DNA of 64,000 nucleotides from Oenanthe sinensis (GCA_028671895.1 CM053800.1:15335886-15399885), one strand, 5' to 3'. Counted from the stretch's first letter, positions 22,755-33,081 are shown. A program made the numbers and translations. Notes: generated from the letters alone by a model not told the origin.

Positions 22755-23475
22755 TGTAACTGATCAATGGATATGACTTATAAATATCCATTGATTAGGA
22801 AACCAGCTATCAGTTGAAACTTGTTTCTCAACTGATAGACTGGATTGTAGCATTGATTTATGTTTCACTATCAATTGATTGTATTACCTCGATGGATGCA
22901 ATGATGTAGTCAACTGATGTTATTGACTTCAATTTCTAGCTTCTCAACAGATGTGAAGAATGGCTGATCAATTGTAAATATTCTAAGTCAGAATTCTCAC
23001 AAGTGAAGTGATCAACTGATGTTGAAGTCGATGGATGAAGACACTACTCAACGGATGAAAGCTATCAATGGATAATTACAGTCAACGGATAAAGAATCAT
23101 CAATGGATAAGGAGTCGATGGATAGCTCAATTATCCATCGACACATCAACTGATCAACAGATATCCTATCCATCGATGGATAAGCAAAGGTGAATCAACT
23201 GATAAGCTTAACATCATTTATCAGTTGATTAAAGTTTCCCTATTTAGCTAAAAGCCAGATTTCACGGGAACAGTGCAGAAACTGAATCATTGGAAGACAG
23301 TCCTGTCAGGACTGTGAAGACTTTCTAGGCAACACAGCATCCAAGGAATATCTTAAGACAAAAGACACTTCCAGAGCTAGTAAGTTCTACAAGGAAAGCT
23401 GTGAAAAGGAGCTAGTTTCTATTTTTATGTAAACAGTATAAATTGTAATATTATATTGTTATCAGTCGATAGAAA
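22755..23475 (+). promoter_or_regulatory. ATC-N4-GAT dyad array in the Sirevirus-1 LTR
   Basis: The 10-bp pattern ATC, four variable bases, GAT recurs with centres AATG, AACT, GATG, AACG, AACA and CATT on both strands, often within 10-30 bp of the next. The array covers the U3 region and ends shortly before the TATA box. Some variants contain CAGTTG or CCGTTG, which fit the plant MYB core CNGTTR. A regulatory role is inferred from position and density. Confidence 0.7.
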
Positions 23476-23494
23476 ACTAGAGGAGTAGTTGTTG

Positions 23495-23506
23495 TTTATA
23501 AAAAGC
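23495..23506 (+). promoter_or_regulatory. TATA box of the Sirevirus-1 LTR promoter
   Basis: TTTATAAAAAGC lies about 360 bp before the LTR end. The resulting transcript would cover gag-pol. A weaker TATAAATTG lies about 60 bp upstream. Confidence 0.65.
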
Positions 23507-23866
23507 AACAACACAGTAGCAAAGAAGAAGTTGTTTTTGCAATAGAACTCAAGAAAAGCAAAGTAGAAAATCAGGCAGAACTTGTAATGCTTTTCTAGAT
23601 TCTACATTCAACTTTGTACGCAGCTTAGTATTTTTACTAAGATCAATTGAAAGTAAAAACACACTAGTGGAAAAACAATCCACTAGTAATTTTTAATCTT
23701 GTTGTTTCTGTTATCAACACTTTAGTTATCCAGTTCTTAGTTACATCAATCTTAATTAAACACTCTCTTTGTACAAACTTATTTCCGCAAGAAGTTGACT
23801 TAATTCTTAAGTTTGTATTCAACCCCCCCTTCTCCAAACTTAGTGTACTTAAGGGCGAATAACAAT

Positions 23867-23878
23867 TGGTATCAGAGC
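23867..23878 (+). promoter_or_regulatory. tRNA-Met primer binding site of Sirevirus-1
   Basis: TGGTATCAGAGC lies two bases after the 5' LTR and exactly matches the common plant copia primer site for initiator tRNA-Met. Confidence 0.95.
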
Positions 23879-23923
23879 AAGCTTTCGACAAACAGGAAGT
23901 CAAGATCTAAAAGTACATCAAGA

Positions 23924-26900
23924 ATGGGTCAAAGAGAAACAGGAGTTAAGATTCCAGTTCTAGAGAAAGATGAATATTTTCCCTGGAAAGTAAAAATGCA
24001 CTTGCATCTGCTATCTATTGATCCTTCCTATGTTCATTGCATAGAGAAAGGTCCACATGTGCCTATGAAAATAGTTACAAGTGTAAATGCAGACGGTACT
24101 CAAGCACCAGACAAACTCATTCCTAAATCTGTGAGTGAGTATACAGATGAAGATGAAAAGGAAGTACACAAGGACAAAAAGGCCATGAATATTTTGTTTA
24201 ATGGTCTTGACAAGGACATGTTTGACAATGTCATCAGTTGTACAACCTCCAAAGAAGTCTGGGACACTCTTCAAACCCTCTGTGAAGGTACTGAGCAAGT
24301 AAGAAAGAACAAGATGCAACTCTTGATTCAAAAGTATGAGGCCTTTCACTTCAAGGGTGGTGAAACAATAAATGATACATATAGTAGGTTTCAAAAGCTG
24401 TTGAATGAGCTTAAACTATATGGAAGAGTTTATGCTGTTGAGGACACCAACCTCAAATTCTTGAGGTCCCTACCCAAAGAATGGAAACCAATGACTGTCT
24501 CTATAAGGCAATCTCCTGACTTTAAAGATTATACCTTGGACAAGCTGTATGGCATCTTGAAAACCTATGAGTTGGAGCTACAGCAAGATGAGGAAATTGA
24601 GAAAAGTCAGAAGAGAGAAAAGTCCATTGCTTTGATGGTCAAGGAAAAGCAAGTTGCAGAAACAGATGAAGATGCTGATTTCAAAGAAGGGAAGAAAGAA
24701 GGTCATGGCAATGGTGCAAATTATGTTAGATATGATGAATCTTCTACTGGTAAAGGAAAAGAACTTTGTGATAGTGATGAGTCACTCATCAAAGATGAAA
24801 TGGATGAAATAGATGAGCATTTAGCTTTTCTATCAAGAAAATTTTCCAAACTCAAGTTCAAAAGGAATCCAATACAAAGGCCTGGATCACAGTTCAGGAG
24901 AGACACTCAACAAGGCAAAAATCTTGTTGACAGAACTCAATTCAGATGCTTTAACTGTGGATTGGCTGGTCACTTTTCAAGTGAATGCAGAAAGCCCAAA
25001 GTTGAAAAGAGGTCAAAGTCTAGTGATGGTGTTGACTATAAAAAGAAGTACTTTGACTTGCTCAAACAAAGAGAGAAGGCTTTTGTGACAGAAGAAAAGG
25101 ACTGGGCTGCTGAGGAGGATTCTGAAGAAGAAGAAGAACACATCAATCTTGCACTAATGGCCAATCAAGATGACCAGGAAGCTAGTTCATCTAGCAATCA
25201 GGGAAAGAGAAGAAATCTTTGGTACTTGGACAGTGGATGTTCAAGACACATGACTGGAGATAAATCTCTGCTCACAAAGTTTGAGGAGAAAGCTGGCCCT
25301 GGAGTAACTTTTGGAGATGACAGCAAAGGGCACACCATGGGATATGGCTTGATTTCAAGAGAGAATGTCATCATTGAACCTGTTGCATTAGTTGATGGCT
25401 TAAGACATAACTTGTTAAGCATAAGTCAACTATGTGACAATGGAAATAAAGTCTGTTTCACAACAGAAACATGCATAATTTCCAACAAGGTAGATGGAAG
25501 CCTGGTCATGACTGGGAATAGAAAAGGGAATGTGTACATAGCTGACTTCAACTCAACAAATGCAGAATCAATGACTTGTCTTCTCTCTAAGGCAAGTACA
25601 AATGAAAGTTGGCTGTGGCATAAGAAATTAGCTCACTTGAATTTCAAAGCCATGAATCTCTTGGTTAAGAAAAATCAAGTGAGAGGCTTACCACAAATGG
25701 AATTTGTCAAGGATGGACTTTGTGATGCTTGTCAGAAAGGAAAACAGAGGAAGGCATCATTTAAGTCGAAATTGGAATCTTCAATTGAAAAGCCACTTGA
25801 GTTATTACATATGGATTTGTTTGGTCCTGTAAATATTATGTCTATTGCAAAGAAGAGGTATGCTCTAGTCATTGTGGATGATTTTTCAAGATTCTCATGG
25901 ACTTATTTTCTACATTCAAAGGATGAAGCTAGTCATCTCATCATCAAGCACATAAGAGAAAATGAGAAAAATCTTGAATTGGATGTAAAGAAGATAAGGA
26001 GTGACAATGGAACAGAATTCAAAAATTCCACAATGAAAGAGTTCTGTGAATCAAAAGGAATCATACACACATTCTCTGCACCCAGAACACCTCAACAAAA
26101 TGGGGTAGTTGAAAGGAAAAATAGGACATTGATTGAAGCTGCTAGAACCATGTTGGAAGATGCCAAACTCCCAACATACTTCTGGGCTGAGGCCATAAAC
26201 ACAGCATGTTTTACTCAAAACATCTCCCTAGTAAATAAAGCTCAAGGGAAGACTCCTTATCAATTGATCAAGAAAGACAAAAAGCCAAAGGTGGGATTTC
26301 TTCATGTCTTTGGCTGCAAGTGTTATGTACTAAGAAATCAAGGTGAAAATCTAGGAAAATTTGAAGCCAAGGCTGATGAAGCTATATTTATTGGGTATGC
26401 ACTATCAGGTGTAGCCTATAGAATCTACAATCTCAGACTACACATTGTTATGGAATCTGTACATGTAGTATTTGATGATAAAAAGATTCAAGGCTTGTTT
26501 GATGAAGGAAATCATGACACACTGCATTTTGAGAATGAATCAAATGATGTAAATGACGATGAAGAGGCAGAAATTATAAAACCTCAAGTGTTCAGAAACC
26601 CAATATCAGTTGATGTTACTGCATCAATGAATAATTTATCAGTTGACAGAAATCCATCAACTGATAATGCATCAACTGATAACTCCTCAACGGATAATCA
26701 ACAATCTACATCAAGGGTATCCACTTCAGGGGGAGGGTTTCAGAATCATTCTACAAATTCAGATCACTTTGAGTTCAATACAAATGATCATGAAGCTTCA
26801 TCATCAAGGCAAAATTTGTATCCTCAAAGAAAATGGACAAGAAGCCATCCATTTGAACTAATTATTGGAAATGCAGAAGATGGTGTCAAGACAAGAAGTG

Positions 26901-28477
26901 CTACTCAAAATGAGTGTCTGTATAGCAGTTTTCTATCTCAAGAAGAACCCAAAAGAATTGAAGAGGCTCTCATGGATCCTGATTGGGTTTTGGCTATGCA
27001 AGAAGAACTGAATCAGTTTGAAAGAAATAAAGTATGGAAGCTGGTGCCCAGACCAAAAGACAGATCAGTAATTGGTACAAAATGGGTATTCAGAAACAAA
27101 ATGGATGAAACTGGTATTGTGACTAGGAATAAAGCAAGGCTTGTAGCAAAGGGTTATTCACAAGAAGAAGGAATTGATTTTGATGAAACTTTTGCACCAG
27201 TTGCAAGGTTAGAAGCAATTAGAATCTTTCTGGCCTATGCTGCACATGCTAATTTCAAAGTCTACCAGATGGATGTGAAAAGTGCATTTTTGAATGGAGT
27301 ACTAGAAGAGGAAGTCTATGTGGAACAACCTCCTGGCTTTGAAGATCTAAAATTTCCTAACTCTGTCTACTTTTTACTCAAAGCACTTTATGGCTTGAAG
27401 CAAGCACCAAGGGCCTGGTATGACACTCTATCTCAGTTTCTCATTGAGAATAATTTCACAAGAGGTACTGTTGATAAAACTCTATTCAGTAGACATGTTA
27501 ATGGCTCTATCATTCTTGTACAAATTTATGTGGATGACATTATTTTTGGATCAACAAATGAGGAACTTTGCAAGAAGTTTGCCAAACTAATGCAGAGTAA
27601 ATATGAAATGAGCATGATGGGAGAGCTTACCTACTTTCTTGGGTTACAAGTCAAACAGGTTAAGGATGGTATTTTTATAAATCAAACAAAGTACATTCAT
27701 GATTTGTTAAAGAAATTTGAGTTAAGTGAATGTTCTTCTGCAAAAACTCCCATGGCCACTGCCACTAAACTTGAATTAAATACCAAAGAAGCTAAGGTGG
27801 ATATTTCAAGTTATAGAGGCATGGTAGGCTCACTTTTATATTTAACTGCTAGTAGGCCAGATATAATGTTCTCTACATGCTTATGTGCTAGATTTCAGGC
27901 TGATCCTAGAGAATCTCATTTAGTAGCTATTAAAAGAATTTTCAAATATCTTAAGGGTACATCAAATTTAGGTATTTGGTATCCTAGAGATTCTGGTTTC
28001 AATCTAATAGGCTACTCAGATGCTGATTATGCAGGTTGCAAAATAGACAGGAAAAGTACTACAGGCACCTGTCAATTTCTGGGAAATAAACTTGTGTCAT
28101 GGTTTAGCAAAAAGCAACACTCAGTATCAACTTCAACTGCAGAAGCTGAGTACATTGCTGCTGGAAGTTGCTGTGCACAAATTTTATGGATGAGGAATCA
28201 ACTATTTGACTATGGGTTCAACTTGAACAAAATTCCCATCTTCTGTGACAATACAAGTGCCATTGCAATAACAGAAAATCCTGTGCAACATTCCAGAACT
28301 AAACACATTGACATTAGGTATCATTTCATTAGGGAACATGTAATGAATGGTACAGTTGAATTACATTTTGTCCCTAGTGAACAACAACTTGCAGACATAT
28401 TTACCAAACCTCTAGATGAATCTACTTTTAATAGATTAGTCTGTGAGTTAGGTATGCTTAATTATACTCATGCTTAA
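23924..28477 (+). CDS. Sirevirus-1 gag-pol polyprotein (1517 aa, intact)
   Basis: The start is taken at MGQRETGVKIPVLE, the first ATG after the PBS; the open frame upstream runs back into the LTR. Domains in order: UBN2-type gag (about 1-250); nucleocapsid zinc knuckle CX2CX4HX4C (C342, C345, H350, C355); acidic linker; aspartic protease DSG at D436; integrase zinc site H566, H570, C600, C603; integrase catalytic triad D631, D694, E730 (DD35E); SxD-rich hinge about 895-930; RT with D1117 and YVDD (D1204, D1205); RNase H with D1366 and an EAEY box. No stop or frameshift. Gag and pol are one frame, as usual for copia. All catalytic residues looked for are present, so it should be competent for replication. 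Confidence 0.95.
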   Translation: MGQRETGVKIPVLEKDEYFPWKVKMHLHLLSIDPSYVHCIEKGPHVPMKIVTSVNADGTQAPDKLIPKSVSEYTDEDEKEVHKDKKAMNILFNGLDKDMFDNVISCTTSKEVWDTLQTLCEGTEQVRKNKMQLLIQKYEAFHFKGGETINDTYSRFQKLLNELKLYGRVYAVEDTNLKFLRSLPKEWKPMTVSIRQSPDFKDYTLDKLYGILKTYELELQQDEEIEKSQKREKSIALMVKEKQVAETDEDADFKEGKKEGHGNGANYVRYDESSTGKGKELCDSDESLIKDEMDEIDEHLAFLSRKFSKLKFKRNPIQRPGSQFRRDTQQGKNLVDRTQFRCFNCGLAGHFSSECRKPKVEKRSKSSDGVDYKKKYFDLLKQREKAFVTEEKDWAAEEDSEEEEEHINLALMANQDDQEASSSSNQGKRRNLWYLDSGCSRHMTGDKSLLTKFEEKAGPGVTFGDDSKGHTMGYGLISRENVIIEPVALVDGLRHNLLSISQLCDNGNKVCFTTETCIISNKVDGSLVMTGNRKGNVYIADFNSTNAESMTCLLSKASTNESWLWHKKLAHLNFKAMNLLVKKNQVRGLPQMEFVKDGLCDACQKGKQRKASFKSKLESSIEKPLELLHMDLFGPVNIMSIAKKRYALVIVDDFSRFSWTYFLHSKDEASHLIIKHIRENEKNLELDVKKIRSDNGTEFKNSTMKEFCESKGIIHTFSAPRTPQQNGVVERKNRTLIEAARTMLEDAKLPTYFWAEAINTACFTQNISLVNKAQGKTPYQLIKKDKKPKVGFLHVFGCKCYVLRNQGENLGKFEAKADEAIFIGYALSGVAYRIYNLRLHIVMESVHVVFDDKKIQGLFDEGNHDTLHFENESNDVNDDEEAEIIKPQVFRNPISVDVTASMNNLSVDRNPSTDNASTDNSSTDNQQSTSRVSTSGGGFQNHSTNSDHFEFNTNDHEASSSRQNLYPQRKWTRSHPFELIIGNAEDGVKTRSATQNECLYSSFLSQEEPKRIEEALMDPDWVLAMQEELNQFERNKVWKLVPRPKDRSVIGTKWVFRNKMDETGIVTRNKARLVAKGYSQEEGIDFDETFAPVARLEAIRIFLAYAAHANFKVYQMDVKSAFLNGVLEEEVYVEQPPGFEDLKFPNSVYFLLKALYGLKQAPRAWYDTLSQFLIENNFTRGTVDKTLFSRHVNGSIILVQIYVDDIIFGSTNEELCKKFAKLMQSKYEMSMMGELTYFLGLQVKQVKDGIFINQTKYIHDLLKKFELSECSSAKTPMATATKLELNTKEAKVDISSYRGMVGSLLYLTASRPDIMFSTCLCARFQADPRESHLVAIKRIFKYLKGTSNLGIWYPRDSGFNLIGYSDADYAGCKIDRKSTTGTCQFLGNKLVSWFSKKQHSVSTSTAEAEYIAAGSCCAQILWMRNQLFDYGFNLNKIPIFCDNTSAIAITENPVQHSRTKHIDIRYHFIREHVMNGTVELHFVPSEQQLADIFTKPLDESTFNRLVCELGMLNYTHA
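26605..26700 (+). repeat. ATC-N4-GAT motif cluster inside gag-pol (integrase-RT hinge)
   Basis: Six or more copies of the LTR motif occur inside the coding frame, always read in the same phase so that each gives S-V-D, S-T-D or a similar tripeptide. The hinge is the least constrained part of pol. Confidence 0.75.
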
Positions 28478-29002
28478 AATGTCTGTCAAGTTTTGCAGCC
28501 ATTGTTCACAATTCAATGGATATTTATCTATCGACAGATAATTACCTAAGTAATTGTTTATCGATGGATAAATCCCATCCTATTTGATCAACAGATAAAT
28601 GTTATTCCTATCGATGGATATTTATCTATCGACAGTTAATTATCTTGGTAGTTAGTGATCGATCGATAAATGATTAATTCTCTATTTTTATCCGTCGATA
28701 GTAATAGAATTTCTACAGTTTTATTCATCCGTTGATCAAATTATAGCCGTTGGAGAATTACCATCAAGGGTAATAAATTACAGTCTTTTATACATCAACG
28801 GTTATCTACTAATTAAAAAGTCATTTCAAGTCTTTTTAATACTAGGAAATATAAATAGCAGCAACAATTAAAAATTCATTCTTACCTGCTATTTTTTTTC
28901 TATTCATCTCTGTCTCTCTCTCAAGCTAATTTTATCAAATTCCCACGAGCTCTCACAAATTCTTTCAAGTTCACTTTAATTTCTTGAATATCAACTGAAA
29001 GA
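28478..29002 (+). promoter_or_regulatory. Pol-ORF2 spacer: motif array plus internal promoter
   Basis: About ten ATC-N4-GAT-type dyads lie at 28505-28800. They are followed by a TATA box TATAAATA (28850-28857) and a pyrimidine-rich leader with TCTCTGTCTCTCTCTC (about 28907-28922). The ORF2 ATG is at 29003, about 150 bp after the TATA box. This repeats the arrangement of the LTR (array, TATA box, leader), so ORF2 is probably transcribed from its own promoter. A spliced genomic transcript is the alternative. Confidence 0.6.
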
Positions 29003-32000
29003 ATGGCACCACAAAAGAAGATCGTCTCTTCCACTGGGTTCACCTATGAACAGAACAACTTCACAGCATGTCTAACGGTGAATGATGCTCCTGTGGACTT
29101 TCATCCATTGATGCGATTCCTAGGAGATTGCAAAGTTTCCAAAGCTCTCAGCGAAGCACCAACAATCGTGTGTTCCTTTGTTGAAGAACTGTGGACCTCT
29201 GCAGAGATTTCATCAGATGGGAAGGTAATTTCTTATTCTTGCAAAGGTAATACCTATACAATAAATAGTACTTCATTATCTGAATGTTTAGGATTGCCTG
29301 CAAATAATTGTGATAAGCCCCCAACTGAAGAAGAAATTAGGGACATGTTAGAATCCGTTAATTATGCAAATGCTGAAACTGGATTAGGAGAAGTTGTTAG
29401 GAAGAATCTTAGAAAAGAATGGAGTTATTTCTTTGATGCCATAATTAAAGTATTTTCTGGAAAAATAAGTAATTTTGATGCAATTACAATAAGTATGCAA
29501 GAAATTGCTTATTCTGTCCTATTTGATAAATATTTTAATTTTGGCACATTACTCCTAAATGAATTGACTGCCAAATTAGGACCCAAGTCATCTAGGAAAC
29601 ATAATATCTACTTTGCAAGATTTTTCATGATGATTATTAATGCCTCTGTTGGAGAATATGAAATAAGTGCAGATATGGAGTCCTTGGAGCCATGGATGCA
29701 AAACAAGAGGGTCTTCAAGGATCTTGTGAGAATCAACTTACACCCTAAGTTGTGCCTCATTTATCCTCCTCTTGTGCAGGTATATCTTCAAAATCTCAAT
29801 CTTTTACATTCTTCTTCAAAATATCAAATTTCTTTGCCTTCTGCAACAATGGAGGGAGATGGAAATGCCCCCATTCCTCCTACCCAAGTTGCACAACCTT
29901 CAAAACCCAAGTCTAATCAAACCACCTCAGTAGTTTCTCAAAAGACTACTGTTGTAAGAAGTAAGAAAAGAAAAATCACTGAGGGGAGAGTGAAGGTGGT
30001 TGATAAGGGTGAGGGAACTGGCCAACATCAAGAAAGCCAGAAGGATAAGGAGAGTGAGATTGAGAGGAACCAGCCAGCCTCCAGTCCAATCTCCCAACAG
30101 ATTGAGGCTGTAGTAAAGGACTTGAACACATCCCTAGTTGCATCTTCTCAAAAAGATGTAACTATTGAAAAGAGGTCTCAACCAGGACCATCAGATGGGG
30201 ATAAGGGTCACCAAATAATACAACCATACAAAAGAAGAAAGAAGGTTACAAATACTGCACAGGGCACACACACACTTGCAAAGCCAAATGAAAATTTGGT
30301 GGAGCCTTCCGTTTCTTCTTTTGATGTGTCTCAGAATCTTCCTGAGGCACAGCCCCATTCTTTATCTGAATTTTCTTCTCAATCTCCCTCAAAAACTATT
30401 TCTTCAGAAACAGTGTTGATTGACAACTTCATTGTTTCAAATTCACCCTCTTTGCAACTCAGGGTGGAGCCAACACTCTCACCTGCATCACCAAATAAGG
30501 TTAACACCTTGGTTGATCAGGCAAATACTGTTAGTTCTCTCCAGTCAATGGATATTATGCAATCAACTGATAACTTCCAACATCCATTGACTAGTTCACT
30601 ATCATCGATGGATATCCTTACATCCATCGACGAGCTCCCATCAACAGATATTCATCCATCGATGGATACTTCTTATCCATCGATTGATCCCTTAATGTCA
30701 ATTCATGAATCATCCATTGAAACACTTCAAGTGGCCAATACCCTATTAGGATTGAGTGGAGTGGGTGAGGTGTGTGAGAGGCAAGGTTTGCATACCTTGG
30801 CAAAAGGAGAGTGTGTGACTGAGGGGCCCTCAAATTCTTCTGAGGTGGCAAAAGGAGAGGGTGTGAGAAAAGAGAGTCCCACCTTAGCAGCTGATGAAAA
30901 AGGAGAGGAAAGTAAGGGAGAGGTGAGAATCCAGGATGAGATCCTGATGCAAGAAAAGAGAGAAGAGAGTGAGAGAGAAAAGAATAGAGAGAAACCAATT
31001 TCACCATCTCATGAAGCATCAACTTCTAAAACTGAGCAGATTGAAGCAGGACTCACCCAGAAGTTGGGGCTGGAGTCAGGGGGAGCTGTGGACTATGAAG
31101 TCCCTGCAGGAGGTGCAGAAGTCAACTTGGAGGTGGAGGATGAAATTGCTGTAAATCTTGATGCTTCAACCTTTCAACATGAAGATCCTCATTATCAGGA
31201 ACTAGCAGCAACATCTAATCAAATAGCTGAGCAAATGCTGGGTTTAGTGCAGACAGAAGAGCAATTCAGGAGTGGGAAAGAGTTTTTAGCCAGTCAACCT
31301 GATGATATATCTCACATGAATCCTGAAGATTTTGATGACAATTCTGATGATGACCTTCTAGATCCACAAGTGGCTAGTGATGAAACTAATTTGGCTGAAA
31401 CAGAAAGGGCCATTATTTCTCTTTACAGAAGGTCCATGGCTGAAGTAGATGTGGTGGATCCCCTGCACAGGAGAATTCTGAACTTTTACAGGGATAATTT
31501 GAAGATCCAGAAAATGCATGTCACAAGCTCCAAGTATGAATTGAAGAAAATAAGAGAAGACATTGACAGCTCAAGGATGCATTTTGACACCACCATTGAC
31601 TCCAGACTCAGCCTCACAATGCTGACTAGAATCAAGCAAAGGTTGGACACTGAGTTTTCAGCAAAGGACAAAGTAATGGAATTGGAGAAAAGAGTAACCT
31701 CCATGGAACTTAGCATGCAGCAAATTTTGAAGAATCAAGTCACTCAAATCAATCTTCTGGGTAAACTCTTAGAGACTCCCATACTCTCTCAGTCAGTAGC
31801 ACAAGTGCCAGTTGCTGATAACAAAAAGGGGGAGAAGCAAGAAGCTGATGCATTGGAGAAAGCAAGTGGTACTGAAGATGTGGTAAAGACTACAGATCCC
31901 AAGAAGGAGTTGGCTCAAGACATAGTAAGGAAATTTGATGCAATTGCTAGCAAATTCAAAGAAACAAGTACCAGCAGCTCACAACCTGGTGACAGGAAAG

Positions 32001-32914
32001 GAAAGGGAAAGCTAATTGAAGAGGATAAAAAGAAAGCTGTCACAGGTGGAGGGGAAAGTGAAAAATTATTGAGCAAAGCCATAGCAGTTGGCATAAAAGA
32101 AAAGGAGCAACAAGAAAGAAGACAAGAAGAATTAGCCATTCAATTGCAAAGGGAATATGATGAAGAGGATAGGCTAATAAGAGAAGCCAGAAGAAAAGAA
32201 GGTGAAAGGAGGCCAAGGATGAAGCAAAGAGCAAACAAGCCCAAAGATGCACCAAAATCATCTGGAGTTAAAAGACCATTAGCTGATGAAGACAAGGAGA
32301 AGAAGCCAAAACAAGTCAAGACTGAAGGTCAAGCTTCTGGGAGTAATCAAGCCAAAGAAATAGAGGTGTTCAAACATAAATCTGAAAACTTTGTGCCAAT
32401 CAAAGCTGAGGGAATGATTGCAGCAAAAGGGCAAAGGAAGAAAGATGTTGATCTTCTTCACATTGAGTATGAAGATGGATCACACTCAACCTTCACATTC
32501 AACCAAGTTTTGGATCAAGGATATGGCATCTTGAGGAAGATCTACACTATGCTCAACAGGAAGTATTATCTAACTGAAGAGCTAGGAAAGGCCATCCTTG
32601 AAAGAATGAAGAAGATAAGGGAGGCACCTGTTCAAGAAGAAAGGGATGACAGAATAAAGATCTGGAATCCTGAAGGAAGAAAAGTGCTTCATGAGCCCTT
32701 CTACTTGATGATATACAAGGACAGGGAAGGCAGAGAAAAATGCATTGATATTTGTCAAGAAATAGACAAACTTCCAAATCTGGAATTAAATCATCTGGCA
32801 AGTCAATTGGACTACAGGATTGAAGATGAGAAGATATTGAAGGGAACCCTCTACAGGAAGATGAAGGAGAATGAAGACAAGATGAATGAGTCAAGGGGAA
32901 GAAGGAGAAGATAG
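29003..32914 (+). CDS. Sirevirus-1 ORF2 (env-position protein, 1303 aa), function unknown
   Basis: An open reading frame begins MAPQKKIVSSTGFTYEQ, with the ATG preceded by an A-rich context. Residues about 1-265 form a globular domain also seen, broken, in Sirevirus-2 (20327) and Sirevirus-3 (39129). A long low-complexity region (about 280-800) has basic clusters (RSKKRK, YKRRKK) resembling nuclear localisation signals and an S-x-D repeat at about 513-575. Helical, charged, coiled-coil-like segments follow (about 830-960 and 1030-1110). A conserved C-terminal domain (about 1125-1280) ends in a basic tail. No signal peptide or clear membrane helix was seen, although this position is often called env-like. 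The long, intact frame suggests it is needed for the element, but its role is not established. Confidence 0.85.
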   Translation: MAPQKKIVSSTGFTYEQNNFTACLTVNDAPVDFHPLMRFLGDCKVSKALSEAPTIVCSFVEELWTSAEISSDGKVISYSCKGNTYTINSTSLSECLGLPANNCDKPPTEEEIRDMLESVNYANAETGLGEVVRKNLRKEWSYFFDAIIKVFSGKISNFDAITISMQEIAYSVLFDKYFNFGTLLLNELTAKLGPKSSRKHNIYFARFFMMIINASVGEYEISADMESLEPWMQNKRVFKDLVRINLHPKLCLIYPPLVQVYLQNLNLLHSSSKYQISLPSATMEGDGNAPIPPTQVAQPSKPKSNQTTSVVSQKTTVVRSKKRKITEGRVKVVDKGEGTGQHQESQKDKESEIERNQPASSPISQQIEAVVKDLNTSLVASSQKDVTIEKRSQPGPSDGDKGHQIIQPYKRRKKVTNTAQGTHTLAKPNENLVEPSVSSFDVSQNLPEAQPHSLSEFSSQSPSKTISSETVLIDNFIVSNSPSLQLRVEPTLSPASPNKVNTLVDQANTVSSLQSMDIMQSTDNFQHPLTSSLSSMDILTSIDELPSTDIHPSMDTSYPSIDPLMSIHESSIETLQVANTLLGLSGVGEVCERQGLHTLAKGECVTEGPSNSSEVAKGEGVRKESPTLAADEKGEESKGEVRIQDEILMQEKREESEREKNREKPISPSHEASTSKTEQIEAGLTQKLGLESGGAVDYEVPAGGAEVNLEVEDEIAVNLDASTFQHEDPHYQELAATSNQIAEQMLGLVQTEEQFRSGKEFLASQPDDISHMNPEDFDDNSDDDLLDPQVASDETNLAETERAIISLYRRSMAEVDVVDPLHRRILNFYRDNLKIQKMHVTSSKYELKKIREDIDSSRMHFDTTIDSRLSLTMLTRIKQRLDTEFSAKDKVMELEKRVTSMELSMQQILKNQVTQINLLGKLLETPILSQSVAQVPVADNKKGEKQEADALEKASGTEDVVKTTDPKKELAQDIVRKFDAIASKFKETSTSSSQPGDRKGKGKLIEEDKKKAVTGGGESEKLLSKAIAVGIKEKEQQERRQEELAIQLQREYDEEDRLIREARRKEGERRPRMKQRANKPKDAPKSSGVKRPLADEDKEKKPKQVKTEGQASGSNQAKEIEVFKHKSENFVPIKAEGMIAAKGQRKKDVDLLHIEYEDGSHSTFTFNQVLDQGYGILRKIYTMLNRKYYLTEELGKAILERMKKIREAPVQEERDDRIKIWNPEGRKVLHEPFYLMIYKDREGREKCIDICQEIDKLPNLELNHLASQLDYRIEDEKILKGTLYRKMKENEDKMNESRGRRRR
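30540..30722 (+). repeat. ATC-N4-GAT motif cluster inside ORF2
   Basis: About ten in-phase copies encode a run of S-M-D, S-T-D and S-I-D tripeptides. Both codon choice and spacing match the motifs in the LTR and spacer. Confidence 0.75.
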
Positions 32915-33081
32915 GAGATTCAACCTCAATCATCAAAATTATCAGAATTCATCCCTGTCTGGTATCTGATTACTCTGTCTAAAACTTTACTTATCAATAT
33001 TGTAATTCTTGCTAAGAATGAAAATGTTCAGGAGTTTTGTTATCATCAACAGAAAATTTATGCATATTTTAAATATTCATA

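Larger units (their letters stand above)
22687..23864 (+). repeat. 5' LTR of Sirevirus-1
   Basis: The 1178-bp LTR has over twenty ATC-N4-GAT-like dyads between about 22760 and 23240, upstream of the promoter. A TATA box TTTATAAAAAGC lies at 23495-23506. A GTATTCAACCCCCCC block lies near 23815-23829. It ends AATAACA at 23864. Confidence 0.95.

Noticed and set aside
22755..23240. Motif array in the LTR as a CRISPR-like or satellite repeat
   Set aside because: The words are only about 10 bp with variable centres and irregular spacing, lie on both strands and sit in a retrotransposon promoter. There are no constant repeats with unique spacers.
29003..32914. ORF2 as a retroviral envelope gene
   Set aside because: No signal peptide, fusion peptide or membrane anchor could be seen. 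The name env would rest on position only.
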